Shown: positions 42,952 through 54,282, numbered from the stretch's first letter. The stretch is 64,000 bases of DNA from Undaria pinnatifida (GCA_012845835.1 JABAKD010000014.1:2901710-2965709), one strand, 5' to 3'. Notes: generated by a model not told the origin, from the sequence alone. Numbers and translations: made by a program.

Positions 42952-43320
42952 GCCGGTCGCCCCGGTGGTCTAGTGGGGTTACACTCGAATACTACTACTA
43001 CTATTAATAGTAGCGTTGGTCCTTGACTTGAAAAAAATCACCGTTGTGAGCTTTGTTGGCTTTATCAATTTGCACAAATTAATGGGGAAAAAAAAGGATC
43101 AACTAACTGCTGAAATTGCCTAGCAGCGTGAGTAGGTGCGAATCGACGAGAATCGACGAGGGAAGAAAATGCTGAATTCTTCTCGCGATAAAAATTAGGG
43201 CAGGTGTCGTAGTGGGGAGGGGGGAGTGGAGCCCGCTATATGACCCCAGATCTAAGTTATACTACTGCATTGGGAGGGCGAGAGTAATGCGAGCATCACA
43301 ATAAATGGGATGGGAAAAAG
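42952..43320 (+). mobile_element. SINE-2, plus strand
   Basis: GCCGGTCGCCCCGGTGGTCT with a canonical A box TGGTCTAGTGG. The B box is degraded (TTGACTTGAAAAAAATCACC). Body TCGACGAGGGAAGAAAATGC, GGGGAGGGGGGAGTGGAGCC, TGCATTGGGAGGGCGAGAGT, end AATGGGATGGGAAAAAGAAA. Confidence 0.88.
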
Positions 43321-44180
43321 AAAAGAAGTGAAGTGTATTACTGCTGCTGTAATAATGCGATACCCAAGCCAGTTGCACCGATCGACTCGATCTGGACTGG
43401 CTGCTCTTGTATTATGAAAAAGGTCCATTTACAACTTCTCTAGTCACAGCAGCGGACATGGTCAGTCACCTTACTGGCCCCTGATGCTTGATCGAGTAAA
43501 ACTATCATCAGAAACGCACTCGACACGTTTCGTCGCCAGACTAAAGGGTCAGTCGGCGTGTGCTCGGATTTATCCGATCGAGATCTGAAGAATGAAGCTC
43601 GGAATCGGATTCACATGACAAACGGTAGCTATTATTAGTGGTATATTGTTATGATTGTTAGTTTATATCGAACTCTTGGCATTACATTGCATACTTTACG
43701 CGCAGACTATGATTGTGTGCGGTGACTTTTTTTACTCTACCAAATATTGAATCGAACAATTCGAAGTGCTGCCCTGCCCTACCCGAAGCATGGGTGCCGG
43801 CGTACCCATGCGGAGCTCTTGTAACAATTCAAAATTGATGTCAGGATTTCTGACAAAAAAAACGTAGTTTCCTTTATATGAAAATTGAAAAACGTATGTG
43901 AGTACAACCGATTGAATGGTTGAAACTCATCTTTGGAAGCTGCGTGGTACTTTCACTAATATACAGTAGTTGCACAAAATTTACGGAACGTTTTACAAAG
44001 CGTGACATTTCAGGATTTCTCAGTGTCAGGAATCGTGACATTTTGTCAGGGTTCGTGATTTTACGCGTTCGTTAGGAACTACCCTACCGTTGTAGATGAT
44101 CTAGGTCGTGATCTGCCCGAGGTGTATTGAAAAAAAACATTTCTAGCTAGGGACAACAGGGACAACGATGGCACAGCATG
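43321..44180. other. No gene; hairpin-bearing repeat
   Basis: 43758-43825 (GAAGTGCTGCCCTGCCCTAC, GCATGGGT..ACCCATGC hairpin, CGGAGC.CTTGTA) matches 61552-61626. 43880-43960 is a faint family A trace. Confidence 0.55.
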
Positions 44181-44184
44181 CCCA

Positions 44185-44470
44185 GGGTCCGTACGAGTAC
44201 TTCGATGTGACAAGCCGCCTGTTGCCGGCAAGCAATGCCTTCGAGCTCGCATCCCCGTAGTCCGATGTGCACGTTGCGAACGCGTGTAACCTCGAGCCCT
44301 CGCGCATTTTGAAATGTAAGCTCCGCGAGTGCTCGAGGTTACGGGCGTCCGCAATCTGCAGATCTGGCCACGGGATGCGAGCATGAAGGCAGAGTTTGAC
44401 AACCCCGAATTTTCCGCAACAGGCGGCTTGTCGAGTCGAAGCGTTCTGTCCTGAGAGATGTATGCATGTT
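44185..44470. mobile_element. Foldback/MITE family K, copy 2
   Basis: Arms GTACTTCGATGTGACAAGCC ... GAGCCCTCGCGCATTTTGAA and the reverse complement CTCCGCGAGTGCTCGAGGTT ... GCGGCTTGTCGAGTCGAAGC. Confidence 0.78.
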
Positions 44471-44519
44471 ACAATTCGAGACAGCGCATGCTGGTACGAT
44501 AACCTCTTCAAGTCTCAGC

Positions 44520-44839
44520 GCCGCAGCAAATCAGCAGCACCGTGCGTAGTCGAGTACAGCAGTGTCGTACTCGAGTATCATACAGCAGTACCGTGCTCGA
44601 GTACAGTAGTTGTATCTTACCTGGTACTCGAGTACGGCGGCACCGGCACAGCAGTGCTTTGGGCACAGCGAACAACCCCTTTAAATCGAACCACACCGGC
44701 ACATAACAGCAGTAGTAGTACGAGTGTTAATGGTACAAGTACAGCAGCACAAGTACGGTCTACCAATACCACCACAGCAGTACGTTCGTTGGGCATAGCG
44801 TCATCTAAGGGGCACGGGGCGCGTACTCAGTAAGCTGGG
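44520..44839. other. CAGCAGTA-rich low-complexity DNA
   Basis: Irregular CAGCAGTAC / CTCGAGTA repeats; the frame across it (Ser/Thr-rich) is compositional. Confidence 0.5.
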
Positions 44840-45330
44840 TACATATTGGTACGTGGGTGCACTCTGAAATACTGGGGTATACTATGGGGTTTTCCGAGGG
44901 TGTAGCCTGTGGCATTTGGGTATACTCTGCGGTATTCATTGGGTGTAATCTAAGGTATTTATTAGGAGTTTGCTTTGAGGTACTGGGGTAGACTATGCTC
45001 TTAGACGTACTGGAATTTTACTTCGAGGTACTGAGGTATAAGGTGCTGGGGTATGTAGTCTATACTCTGAGGTGCTAGGGTATACTCTTGCTGGGGTATA
45101 TTCAGTGATGCTGGGGTATACTCTGTGTTGGGTTAAACTCTTGAGGTGCTCCGGGTGTACTCTTGAGGTAATGGTGTTGGCGAAGTGTTTGACAGCGGCA
45201 TATTGATGGACTCTGAGGTGGTGGGTGTACGCGGGTGTACTCTGGAGGTAATGGTGTTGGCGAAGTACTTCACAGCAGCATATTGATGGACTCTGAGGTG
45301 GTGGGGTGTACGAGTACGTACTCTGAGATG
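44840..45330 (-). repeat. 20-bp minisatellite GGGGTATACTCTGAGGTACT
   Basis: More than 15 degenerate units of about 20-22 bp. The right part is a 77-bp tandem duplication (45157-45233 and 45234-45312, each with GAGGTAATGGTGTTGGCGAA and GCATATTGATGGACTCTGAG). Opposite orientation to the units at 37930-38640. Confidence 0.82.
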
Positions 45331-45539
45331 CCTGATATAGACGGGGGGCAGGCCGAGCTTCTCAGGTACACAATGAAGGCCGAGTTGCAGACAAGAGTCC
45401 AATGGCTTTGCTGCGTCTGCTGTACCGGGTAACTACTGCTGTGACAACCTATGAGAAACCTTGGTGTCTTCATCCTTGCATATTTTGTCTGCGGTATATT
45501 GGCTACGAATACGATTTGCTTCAGTTATGTGCACTCCTG

Positions 45540-45870
45540 TGGGGTAGTAGATTAAACTCGCCCCTGCGAAAGTCAATGATGCTGGTTCGAATCCTCGCGA
45601 GTGCATACTCGTGTGCTCCGAGGGATTTCCTTGCGCGTACGATTGACTTACGTAGCGGAGAACGCGAGAGCGTGAGCTGTTTTTCGATGAAAACTCAACG
45701 AGCATAAATTGCTGAAAAGTGTCAAGGCTGAACCTTATGCGCAACAAAATTATGGAACGTACAGGGGTAAAGAGAAACCACCTGTGACCACGGCTTGGTC
45801 AGAAGGTCGCTGCGGGTAAGGCCCTTTACGAGTTGAGCTGGAAAGTAAAAAGTGGTGAGTAAAAAATACC
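45540..45870 (+). mobile_element. SINE-1 variant
   Basis: B box CTGGTTCGAATCCTCGCG, body GATTGACTTACGTAGCGGAG, GAACGCGAGAGCGTGAGC, end CCTGTGACCACGGCTTGGTC ... GCTGGAAAGTAAAAAGTGGT GAGT plus A run. The head is replaced by different sequence (GGTAGTAGATTAAACTCGC), so it is a subfamily or chimera. Confidence 0.7.
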
Positions 45871-45954
45871 AGGTAAAAATATTATAAAAATAAAAATATA
45901 CCATCCCAAGTTTTTTTAGTTTTGCAATGTTATAAAAAATGAAAATACACTTTT

Positions 45955-46090
45955 TTAGCTTAATAGGACAACCAATGCTCAGGGCCGGCTTGCTCGCGTG
46001 GCCCACCTCATGCGGGCGCCTTGCGGTGGCAGCGAATAAAAGAGAAGTCCCAGGTGGTGTTGATCATGATGTAGAACAATCCATTATACA
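45955..46090. repeat. 130-bp repeat shared with 53160-53285
   Basis: GGCTTGCTCGCGTGGCCCAC, CAGCGAATAAAAGAGAAGTC and CCCAGGTGGTGTTGAT occur in both, each followed closely by a family A end. Nature unknown. Confidence 0.75.
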
Positions 46091-46513
46091 AGGTTCCCCT
46101 CCGGGAAGGGCCTAGGGGAGTGGCGCAAGGACACATTATCATCGTCACTACCGAACACAATGCCCATCTGTTTGTACATACAGAAAAAAACTTGCCCGGA
46201 AAAATAATTGATTCGTAATTTATGAATAATATATCAAGGACGTCAGCCGTGACTTCGACGAAATTCAGGTAAAAAAATACCCGCAGTACTTCTTGGGTGT
46301 ACTCAATAGCTCGTACTTTTAGCACTTTTTTTGGGGTACTCGATATGACGTGCCCACGACCGATCTGTTGTTGAGAAAATGCACACAACACACAAAATTA
46401 AAACTATTACACCGTATGGTATGTATGATTTCGAGAAGAGCGTGACAAATCGAACTCCAGCTTAGGGACCGCCAGGAAGCAAGAACGGGCACGTGTGGCA
46501 TGGGATGCGGCTT

Positions 46514-46690
46514 ATTATAAAAAATGAAAATACACTCCAGCTGTGAGATCGACGATTTCGTCGAAACTCATCTTCATCTTTGCAAGCTGTGTGTGATACT
46601 CCGATCGCCCGCATTACGAGTTGTGTGTCCTCATTAAGGATATAGGTCGGCGACTCCCCTTACAACTACAGTGTAGCTATCAGGGTCAAC
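46514..46690 (-). mobile_element. Family A copy, short
   Basis: Fixed end TTATAAAAAATGAAAATACA at the left; truncated at CAGGGTCAAC (46690). Confidence 0.85.
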
Positions 46691-46801
46691 ACTTATTGTA
46701 GAATATTGTATCTACACGACGCGTATGAAAATACGTGGAAGTGTGGTGAGCTAAAGCTTTATTTTTCCCCATCCGCTGGAGGATAAAAAAAAAAAAAAAA
46801 A
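46691..46801 (+). mobile_element. Poly(A) retroposon, second copy
   Basis: Ends with about 19 A. The 3' part GAGCTAAAGCTTTATTTTTC, then CCATCCGCTGGAGGAT before the A run, matches 22984-23154. The left boundary coincides with the truncation of the family A copy. Confidence 0.65.
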
Positions 46802-46854
46802 ATGTGTAAAGAGCACGTATCGAGAACGAGGGAGCAAGAGGACAAAAAAACGTG

Positions 46855-47285
46855 AAAGGCTATGACAAAAGCAACTCGCCACCGTAAGGGGAGGATACGG
46901 CACGCGCACATGGTTCTACCACGGTAGTAGCGTTTTGCTCTCCGCACTTTGTCTGCTGCTGTCTGCCTTCTGCGTTCTTCGCAAAAAAAACAGAAAAAAT
47001 ACTCGTTAAAAAACTGCCTCTGTGAACGTAAATATATTATAAGGATTGGCTGGTTGGTATCTAAATGGTTACTATTTTTAAAGGTCCCTATGTTTCCGCA
47101 TCGATGGACACGCGCACCCAGAGCGGCAGCACAGCAGCAGAAGAAACATATGGTATGGTGGGGGACGAGTGACAGGCACCGACACAAGCAACTCGCCGCA
47201 GCATAGCGAGGACATGCCACGCGCACATAAATGGTGTTGCCTACCGCTGGTGCTGTGCGGCAAAGTTGTAGCGTTGTGCTCTCTT
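46855..47285. repeat. Diverged tandem duplication of about 310 bp
   Basis: AAAGCAACTCGCCACCGTAA ... CACGCGCACATGGTT ... GTAGCGTTTTGCTCTC (46870-46945) recurs as ACAAGCAACTCGCCGCAGCA ... CACGCGCACATAAATGG ... GTAGCGTTGTGCTCTC (47185-47283). Confidence 0.7.
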
Positions 47286-47289
47286 GGTA

Positions 47290-47920
47290 TGGTACGATAT
47301 CAATTTACGAAGCGCACCAACACGGAGCTATATATTAGGAACGTTTGAGTACTACTATGATATTCAAACGATCCTTACACTTTACGCCGGTATGCTACGT
47401 GATACTTGGCGGAAGCAGCAGTAGCAGCAGCAGCGAGAGGTAGTGGCGTATAGGCGGGTAGAGCATCGCAGGCTCCGATCGAAGCAATCAGCTACTATTA
47501 ATACAACAGCAGCTACACGCGCATAGAGTTGCAGGCTGCTGCTGCTAAGGGGCTGGGCTGCTGCTGGGCGGCAGGATTGTATCGTGGTGCCATGTGCAAC
47601 AACAGGAAAATGTACGGGTACCCTTTACGAGCAGAAACCCCCGGTTTGCATCCAAATCTTGCGTGCGTACACGAGGATAGGGGATACAGAAACCCAATCC
47701 CCGGGGATGTTGCGGAAACCCGGGGATTTGCCTCAAGTATGCCTCATGCCAAAGAAAGTTTAAAAGGCTTGCCACGCGCGACACACTGAATGGATCGCGC
47801 CCAAACCTCCGGCAACGTGACCCCAACGTTCGAATTGTGCCCACCACATCCGACGTTTCGGACAAAGGTGCGAGCACGAAGAGATGTGCTCGAAAAAATA
47901 TATATATATACTCATGCATA
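47290..47920. other. No supported gene
   Basis: Contains an AGC-rich microsatellite zone (47410-47560) and the 45-bp ACGTTTCGGACAAAGGTGCG segment also seen near 29533. Confidence 0.45.
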
Positions 47921-47924
47921 TTGT

Positions 47925-48185
47925 TGTATCGTCCCGTACATCCAAGTAGATTATCAGTATCACGACATGTGAATCAAGATTGGCCAGAAGCCGACCACAA
48001 ACCAGTGACCAAAGCAAGGCCGAAATAAGACCGAAACAAGACAAAAACAAGGCTGAAATATAGGGCGTATACCCCATCGTAACAAATCCAGAACTTAACA
48101 TACCATAGAGGGCATGTTTCCAGCGGGGTGGCTGACGTTCTGACACACCATCATCCAATAGAATGCACTTAATTCCCAATACCAC
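47925..48185. repeat. 230-bp repeat shared with 53535-53755
   Basis: TTGTATCGTCCCGTACATCC, GAAGCCGACCACAAAC, GGGCGTATACCCCATCG and GAGGGCATGTTTCCAGCGGG in the same order and orientation in both. Unknown repeat family. Confidence 0.85.
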
Positions 48186-48189
48186 AGTA

Positions 48190-48770
48190 TGCTCGTACAT
48201 ACGTAAATCATGAGTCATATCTCCGTAGATTGCACGAACATACCGCTCATATTAGGCTGCAAGTGGTAGATCTTTCATCCCCCCTGCTTGCATGTCTGCC
48301 TTGATGGCAATGCCTTTACACCTGAAATGTGTATCCCGACAAAATAATGTGGTCCTTATTCTACCGGTATATATTTGAAACAAAAACTCAAAACTCAAAG
48401 CTCAAAGTATAACCTCATGTCTTTCCTTCTCCGAAATATCACTAGTATCCCCTTGATATAACCTTTCAGCAAACCAATAACGAAAATAGATAACAGTCAA
48501 AAACTCAAATTCAATATTCTCCCAGCCCTATAATATAACTACTGCATATCACCATCAATCTGATGATCAGTACAAGCGCATCGATTAAATCGACGTGTCC
48601 GCTGAACGAGGCACGGTGCCTTGCGACCTGTACCAACAGAATGGACAGAAAAAACAGTTTTCAGCACTGAACACATCGGGCAATCAAACATCACATCTCC
48701 TATCATATAGTAATGAGGATTGACACCAAGACACCCATCGGGAGAGCACCTGATGAGTGATATCATAACG
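48190..48770. other. No gene seen
   Basis: AT-rich, with CTCAAA repeats near 48385; nothing recognised. Confidence 0.5.
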
Positions 48771-49069
48771 GCCGGTCGTCCAGGTGGCGTATCAGGTTAT
48801 CCTCGAGCCTGGTATAGGTCAGTTTCGTGAGTTCGAATCCCCTGAGTGCAAAGTCGTATATATTCGTTGGGACTTTTTCTTGTGCACAAATTGATTTGCG
48901 GAAAGCGCGAGAACGTACGTTAGCAACACGCGATGAAAAATCGACGAGCAGTGGGTTTGCTGAACCCCATGCGCAATAAATTTTGTAGGCATGAAGCGGG
49001 GGAAAGAAGGAACGACACCTGTGACCACGGCTTGTCCAGAAGCTGGAAAGTAGATGTGTGTGAAAAAAT
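48771..49069 (+). mobile_element. SINE-1, best-preserved copy
   Basis: Head GCCGGTCGTCCAGGTGGCGT with A-box-like TGGCGTATCAGG, a perfect B box GAGTTCGAATCCCC (48831-48842), body TTGATTTGCGGAAAGCGCGA, and end CCTGTGACCACGGCTTGTCC, AGCTGGAAAG, GTGTGTGA plus A-rich tail. Confidence 0.9.
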
Positions 49070-49510
49070 AAAATATGTAGTCTATAACATAACACCAAAA
49101 CAACAGCAGCAGTCAACCTACAATAAATTGTCATTCGTAACATACGTGCATATATATGCGCGCATACTTGCCCAGGTGAGTAATCACTGATGATCCTACT
49201 GATGCAAGAACAAATCACCCGCAAGATGGATAATAATAGTCGCATACGTTTCATCACCCAATATTACCATGTATACTTTCATCACACCTGGCCCCCTCAA
49301 CAATAAACTACACAGGGCCAAACAAATCCCAAAACAAACCAAATATTCCCATAAATTTACCTGGTGGCGATGGTAAATCCCACCATCCATGATACTCCAT
49401 CTGCCAATTAATGCAGCATACCTGATCAATTATCTGCTGTCTCATGGCGGGGAGGGCTACATTTATGTGGTCTAACTATCGGCTCAGTCACGGGTGGGCT
49501 ACGACATATC
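49070..49510. other. No gene seen
   Basis: Moderately AT-rich; short frames only. Confidence 0.5.
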
Positions 49511-49860
49511 TGTAAAGGTAGCAGTGGGGTATTATTAATAGTCCGTTTGACCACTTGCAAAATAGCTTACCCAAACTAAGCCTTACAACACTCTCCCCCC
49601 CTGAAACGGCGGGATAGCAGGTCGGCCGGATGTACGGGCGGACCTGTCCATATATCCAAGTCGTTTCATTTCCTGGGGATACCGGGGAAAGTATTTATCA
49701 AGTTCGACATGGGGAAAATCTGAAAAAAATATTATGGTGGACGTGAGACTTGAACCCACGACCCAAAAACCCATGGTCTGTCGACGACGCCATTTGTTGA
49801 GGAATTAGTGGGGTATTAGTTCGTTTGACCACTTGCACACCCAAACTAAGCCCTATAACG
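49511..49860 (-). mobile_element. Miniature LTR element with tRNA-like core, copy 2
   Basis: Same plan as 5557-5939 on the minus strand: 5' LTR 49860-49795 (first base mutated, shortened internally), tRNA-like CGTGGGTTCAAGTCTCACGT region (49737-49760), a clean polypurine tract AGGGGGGAGAG at 49591-49601, and 3' LTR 49590-49511. Perfect 4-bp duplication TATC at 49507-49510 and 49861-49864. The T-arm carries compensatory-looking changes (GTGGG/CTCAC is no longer perfect), so the tRNA-like part is decaying. Confidence 0.9.
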
Positions 49861-49864
49861 TATC

Positions 49865-50540
49865 CCCAGTTTCTAGTATTAATGCTCGTACTTAACACGC
49901 ATTTGAAATAATGAAATATTTCGTCGGATGGCATCCCAAAATTTGCTGCCAGATGTATCGTGTATAGAAGCGCACCATCTCAACAAGGGCACAACCCCTC
50001 AGAAATAGTCAAGAATAGAACCACCGTTGGAGAGTCATTCACATTTCATCTCGTACTACACCAAGCCTTCTCTAGTACTATTGACCCCGGCCGTCCAGGC
50101 CGACTTCCATCCGCTTCATTGATCTCCTGGTCGAGGCTGGGTCCTCTTTTCCATCTTATCCACCTGGGCGATTGCCAGTTGTCGCGCCAAATGGCTTGAC
50201 TCAAAAGGGAAGAATATCGAGCAAGAAAGAACTACGCGTGAAGGTACATAACATATTTTTTTCTCAATATTGCAGAGTTTCAGTCATACAGTACGCGTCC
50301 ACAGCAAAATAATTGATTCGTAGAACCGCAGGTGGGCCCGTTCCAAAGTGCAACCTGATAACGCTTGAACTATTGAAATTACAGAGCTACTGCTGTAGAA
50401 CGCAATATCCATCAAATGTTTCAAAAAATGAAATACTCATTCATCAATGATCCAGCACCCTCTCAGAAGTGCCAAGTAAGTAGTGCCAACTTCCATCCGA
50501 ACCTAATAATGAATCATGCCCTATTATTATATACCAGGTA
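49865..50540. other. No gene seen
   Basis: A frame of about 79 codons at 49960-50199 is unrecognised; no repeat partner in the window. Confidence 0.4.
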
Positions 50541-50544
50541 TATA

Positions 50545-51640
50545 CATATCTTTGATCTCACAGCCGAAGTGTATTTTAATATTATTTGTGACCTAAACCT
50601 GCTAAAAATCCCCCCCCCCCCCCCCCCCAAACCCTCCCCCTCTCGCTCTCCCTTACTCAAACGCCCCACCAAATATCGAAATCCGCCAGATTAATAAACA
50701 CTTTACGCAGAGGATATCACCTCATTATCTTTCGAGAGCCATCCATGCCGCTGCTTTCCCCCCCCCCCCCGCCCCGAACGCCCCCTTCTTCCCCATCACC
50801 CACACCATCGCCTAGACCTAGCACCACACGTATAACAAACCCCTCACCTAAAACCCTTCCTTCCCCCCCCCCCCTCCCCCCTCGCCCCCCCCCGCCCCCA
50901 CCCCCACCTTTCCCCCTTCCCCCACCCCATCCCAACCCCACCCCCTCGAACACTCCACCCTCTCTCTACTCACTGATTGTACGACTTACCCCAGGATATA
51001 CATGATAAACTGATGCATATTACCAAAACCGTCACATTTATACCCTCAAAATAATGTATAGTTTCCACGCACATATTGAGCTGCCCCACACGCCCCACCC
51101 CCGCTTCAACCCCCCCCCCCAATAATATACTGGTGCCAAAACCGTCGGATTTATCCCCTTGAAAGGATTATAACTTACATGCGCAAATTGCCCCCCCCTT
51201 TCCCCCCCTCCCCCCCCCCCCCCCCCCCCCCCTCCAAACCCGCTCGCTTTTGATCAAAACCAGGCCCCCACGTCCTTCAAAACTCCGCCCCCCCCCTCAC
51301 CGGTTATTCGACTTACAAGATTCACTTGATAAAAGGATACATTTCCCTCCACAGCTGTCAGATTTTTTCCCCCTCAGAAACGGGTTTTATAGTTTCCGCG
51401 CACAGATTGACTAAAATCACCCTGTTGACCCTGATAGCTACACTGTAGTTGTAAGGGGAGTCGCCGACCTATATCCTTAATGAGGACACACAACTCGTAA
51501 TGCGCGCGATCGGAGTATCACACACAGCTTGCAAAGATGAGTTTCGACGAAATCTTCGATCTCACAGCTGGAGTGTATTTTCATTTTTTATAATATTCGA
51601 CGAAATCTTCGATCTCACAGCTGGAGTGTATTTTCATTTT
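50545..51640 (+). mobile_element. Family A copy, near full length
   Basis: Fixed end CTCACAGCTGGAGTGTATTT at 51555-51590, then a second, tandem copy of the last 56 bp (51592-51648). C runs at 50609-50630, 50757-50770, 50865-50905, 51108-51120 and 51186-51233 separate modules. Head-to-head with the next copy. Confidence 0.88.
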
Positions 51641-51644
51641 TTAT

Positions 51645-52440
51645 AATATATTATAAAAAATGAAAATACACTCCAGCTGTGAGATCGAAGATTTCGTCGG
51701 AACTCATCTTTGTAAGCTTTGTGTGATACTCCGATTGTGCGTATTACGAGTTGTGTGGATATAGGTCGGCGACTCCCCTTACAACTACAGTGTGGCTATC
51801 AGGGTCAACAGGGTGATGTTAGTCAGTTTGTGCGCGGAAACTATAAAACCCGTTTCTGACGGGAACAAAATCTGACAGCTGTGGAGGGAAATGTATCCTT
51901 TTATCAAGTGAATCCTGTAAGTCGAATAACCGGTGAGGGGGGGGGCGGAGTTTTGAAGGACGTGGGGGCCTGGTTTTGATCAAAAGCGAGCGGGGTTGGA
52001 GGGGGGGGGGGGAAGGGGGGGGAGGGCGGACGGGCGGGCAATTTGTGCGTGTAAGCTATAAATCCTTTCAAGGGGATAAATCTGACGGCGTTGGAAAAAA
52101 AAAAAAAAAATGCACCAGTTTATCATGGGGGGGGGGGGTTGGGGCGGGGGTGGGGCGTGTGGGGCAGCTCGATCTGTGCGTGGAAATTATACATTATTTG
52201 GAGGGGATAAATGTGACGGTTTTGGAAAGAATGCATCAGTTTATCATGTATATCCTGGGGTAAGTCGTACAATCAGTGAGTAGAGAGAGGGCGGTTTGTT
52301 CGAGGGGGTGGGGTTGGGATGGGTTGGGGGGGTTTGGGGAGGTGGGGGGTGTGGGGGGGGGGGAGGAAGGGTTTTAGGTGAGGGGTTTGTTATACGTGTG
52401 GTGCTAGGTCTAGGCGATGGTGCGGGTGGTGGGAAGAAGG
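51645..52440 (-). mobile_element. Family A copy, inverted partner
   Basis: Starts at TTATAAAAAATGAAAATACA; a palindromic TTATAATATATTATAA joins it to the preceding copy. Same module order as 21946-22786, with the LTR-less GGTTTTGATCAAAAGCGAGC module and G runs at 52001-52013 and 52126-52137. Confidence 0.88.
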
Positions 52441-52554
52441 GGGTATATATCATGTATGCCTTGAAAAACGAAAATTCGACTTAAACTCTTCAGCAACTAA
52501 CGACACTACTACACTGCTGTACGTACCAACTGGTACGAACACAAAAACAACACA

Positions 52555-53150
52555 TCAATCAATTCTAGAGAGATATGGGACAACACAAAAATTAAGAGAA
52601 ACGAATACGCGCCTTTTGTGAGCCGAAGCTCGTGCTGGCGCGGATGGGGCGGCCCTCTCCTCCCATGCTTTGTGCTGCTCGCTTCCTCCCCTGACCTTCC
52701 TCAAATCCCCTGCTGTGCACATGCATGCTGCTTCTCCACGCTTATTCCCATTTGCTTCGCTGGCTGTCCTCCCACCGCCATCTCTTTCCCAATCATCGTC
52801 GCGCGGAACTGCTCGTAACTGCAACTCAAAAGTCAGCCGCGAAATCGCTCGCTCAATGCAAGCACGTACAAGGAGTTCTGGCTAGCAGGTGAAGGACCGT
52901 GGCTCTTCTGACTCACGTCGTCCATCCCTGACTGCTCTCGCCTCTTCCTGTATGTGGCCATCGTAGGCGGCGTCTCGATGTCTTGCTCTCTGTTACCGCT
53001 GGTGTACGTGCGGGTTCCGTCACTGTCGTGTACGGTGGAGGTCGTTGATAAAGAAAAATCGCTCCTGAAGCTGCTCGGGAGAAATGCATCGCGAATCAGC
53101 CCTGGTCCAGCGCGTTGCCCTTCCCGAGCACGGTTCCAGATGAACATCGA
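52555..53150 (-). CDS. GC-rich segment with coding-like minus-strand frames
   Basis: A frame from ATG 53147 (MFIWNRAREGQRAGPGLIRD, 104 codons) is followed by another frame (52824-52555, 89 codons). GACGTGAGTCAG near 52918 and CTGCTAGCCAG near 52886 could be splice sites on that strand. No domain recognised, so an exon of an unknown gene or a decayed element. Confidence 0.25.
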
Positions 53151-53159
53151 TGATTAGTG

Positions 53160-53285
53160 TAATGAGATAACCCATGCTCAGGGTCGGCTTGCTCGCGTGG
53201 CCCACCTCATGCGGGGGCCTGGGTTGCGCGGTGGCAGCGAATAAAAGAGAAGTCCCAGGTGGTGTTGATGATGATGTATAATTAT
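53160..53285. repeat. 130-bp repeat, second copy
   Basis: Partner of 45955-46090. Confidence 0.75.
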
Positions 53286-53295
53286 CCATTATATT

Positions 53296-53529
53296 ATAAT
53301 AAAAAATGAAAATACACTCCAGCTGTGAGATCGAAGATTTCGTCGAAACTCATCTTTGCAAGCTGTGTGTGATACTCCGATCGCGCGCATTACGAGTTGT
53401 GTGTCCTCATTAAGGATATAGGTCGGCGACTCCCCTTACAACTACAGTGTAGCTATCAGGGTCAACAGGATGATTTTAGTCAGTCTGTGCGCGGAAACAA
53501 TAAAACCCGTTTCTGAGGGGGACAAAATT
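53296..53529 (-). mobile_element. Family A copy, short
   Basis: Fixed end at the left; truncated at GGGGGACAAAAT, where the 230-bp repeat begins. Confidence 0.86.
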
Positions 53530-53534
53530 ATATT

Positions 53535-53755
53535 ATTGTATCGTCCCGTACATCCGAGTAGATTATCACAGTCAAGACATGTGAGTCAAGATCGGCTAGA
53601 AGCCGACCACAAACAAGTGGCCGAAACGAGACAGAAACAAGACTGAAATAAAGGGCGTATACCCCATCGGAATGAACCCAGAAGAAAACATACCATAGAG
53701 GGCATGTTTCCAGCGGGGTGGTTGACATTCTGACAACACCCCATCATCCAATAGG
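53535..53755. repeat. 230-bp repeat, second copy
   Basis: Partner of 47925-48185. Confidence 0.85.
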
Positions 53756-53759
53756 TAGG

Positions 53760-54282
53760 TAGGTGGGGAATTTCGAAGTAATCTAACATCATATCTATTT
53801 TATAAATTTATTTCTGTAGTTTCCACTATATTGCTCTACCATTCATATATATGTATGGCGGATGGTTTGCGGATGGATGGCTTGGTCAGGGTTGTTGGTA
53901 CTTGTGGTTACATGCGTAAGTAAGTTTCCTTTACCTGGGGGTGGTTTATAATATTGTTATTTTATTTTATTCTCGCCATAGTGGCGGGTTTTGGTATATA
54001 TCGGGAGTATGAAGACAGTAGTAGTGGTGTAATAGATATCATGTTAAAGTTCCACATTAAAATATACTTAGTATGTAATAAAATTAACTTAAATTAAATT
54101 AATATAAACAAATAAATAAATTAAAAGATACTTACTGTCACCATAGCATTTTACATACATACATGTCGAGTTCCCACCCTGAAAAACAAAGACAAAAACA
54201 AACAAAAACAAACGAAAACAAAAACAAAACAAAAACAAAACAAAAGGAAAGAAACAAAAACGAAAAAAAAAACAAAAAAACT
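53760..54282. other. AT-rich DNA, no gene
   Basis: 54030-54125 is very AT-rich; 54178-54275 is a (CAAAAA)n-type tract. No gene. Confidence 0.6.
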
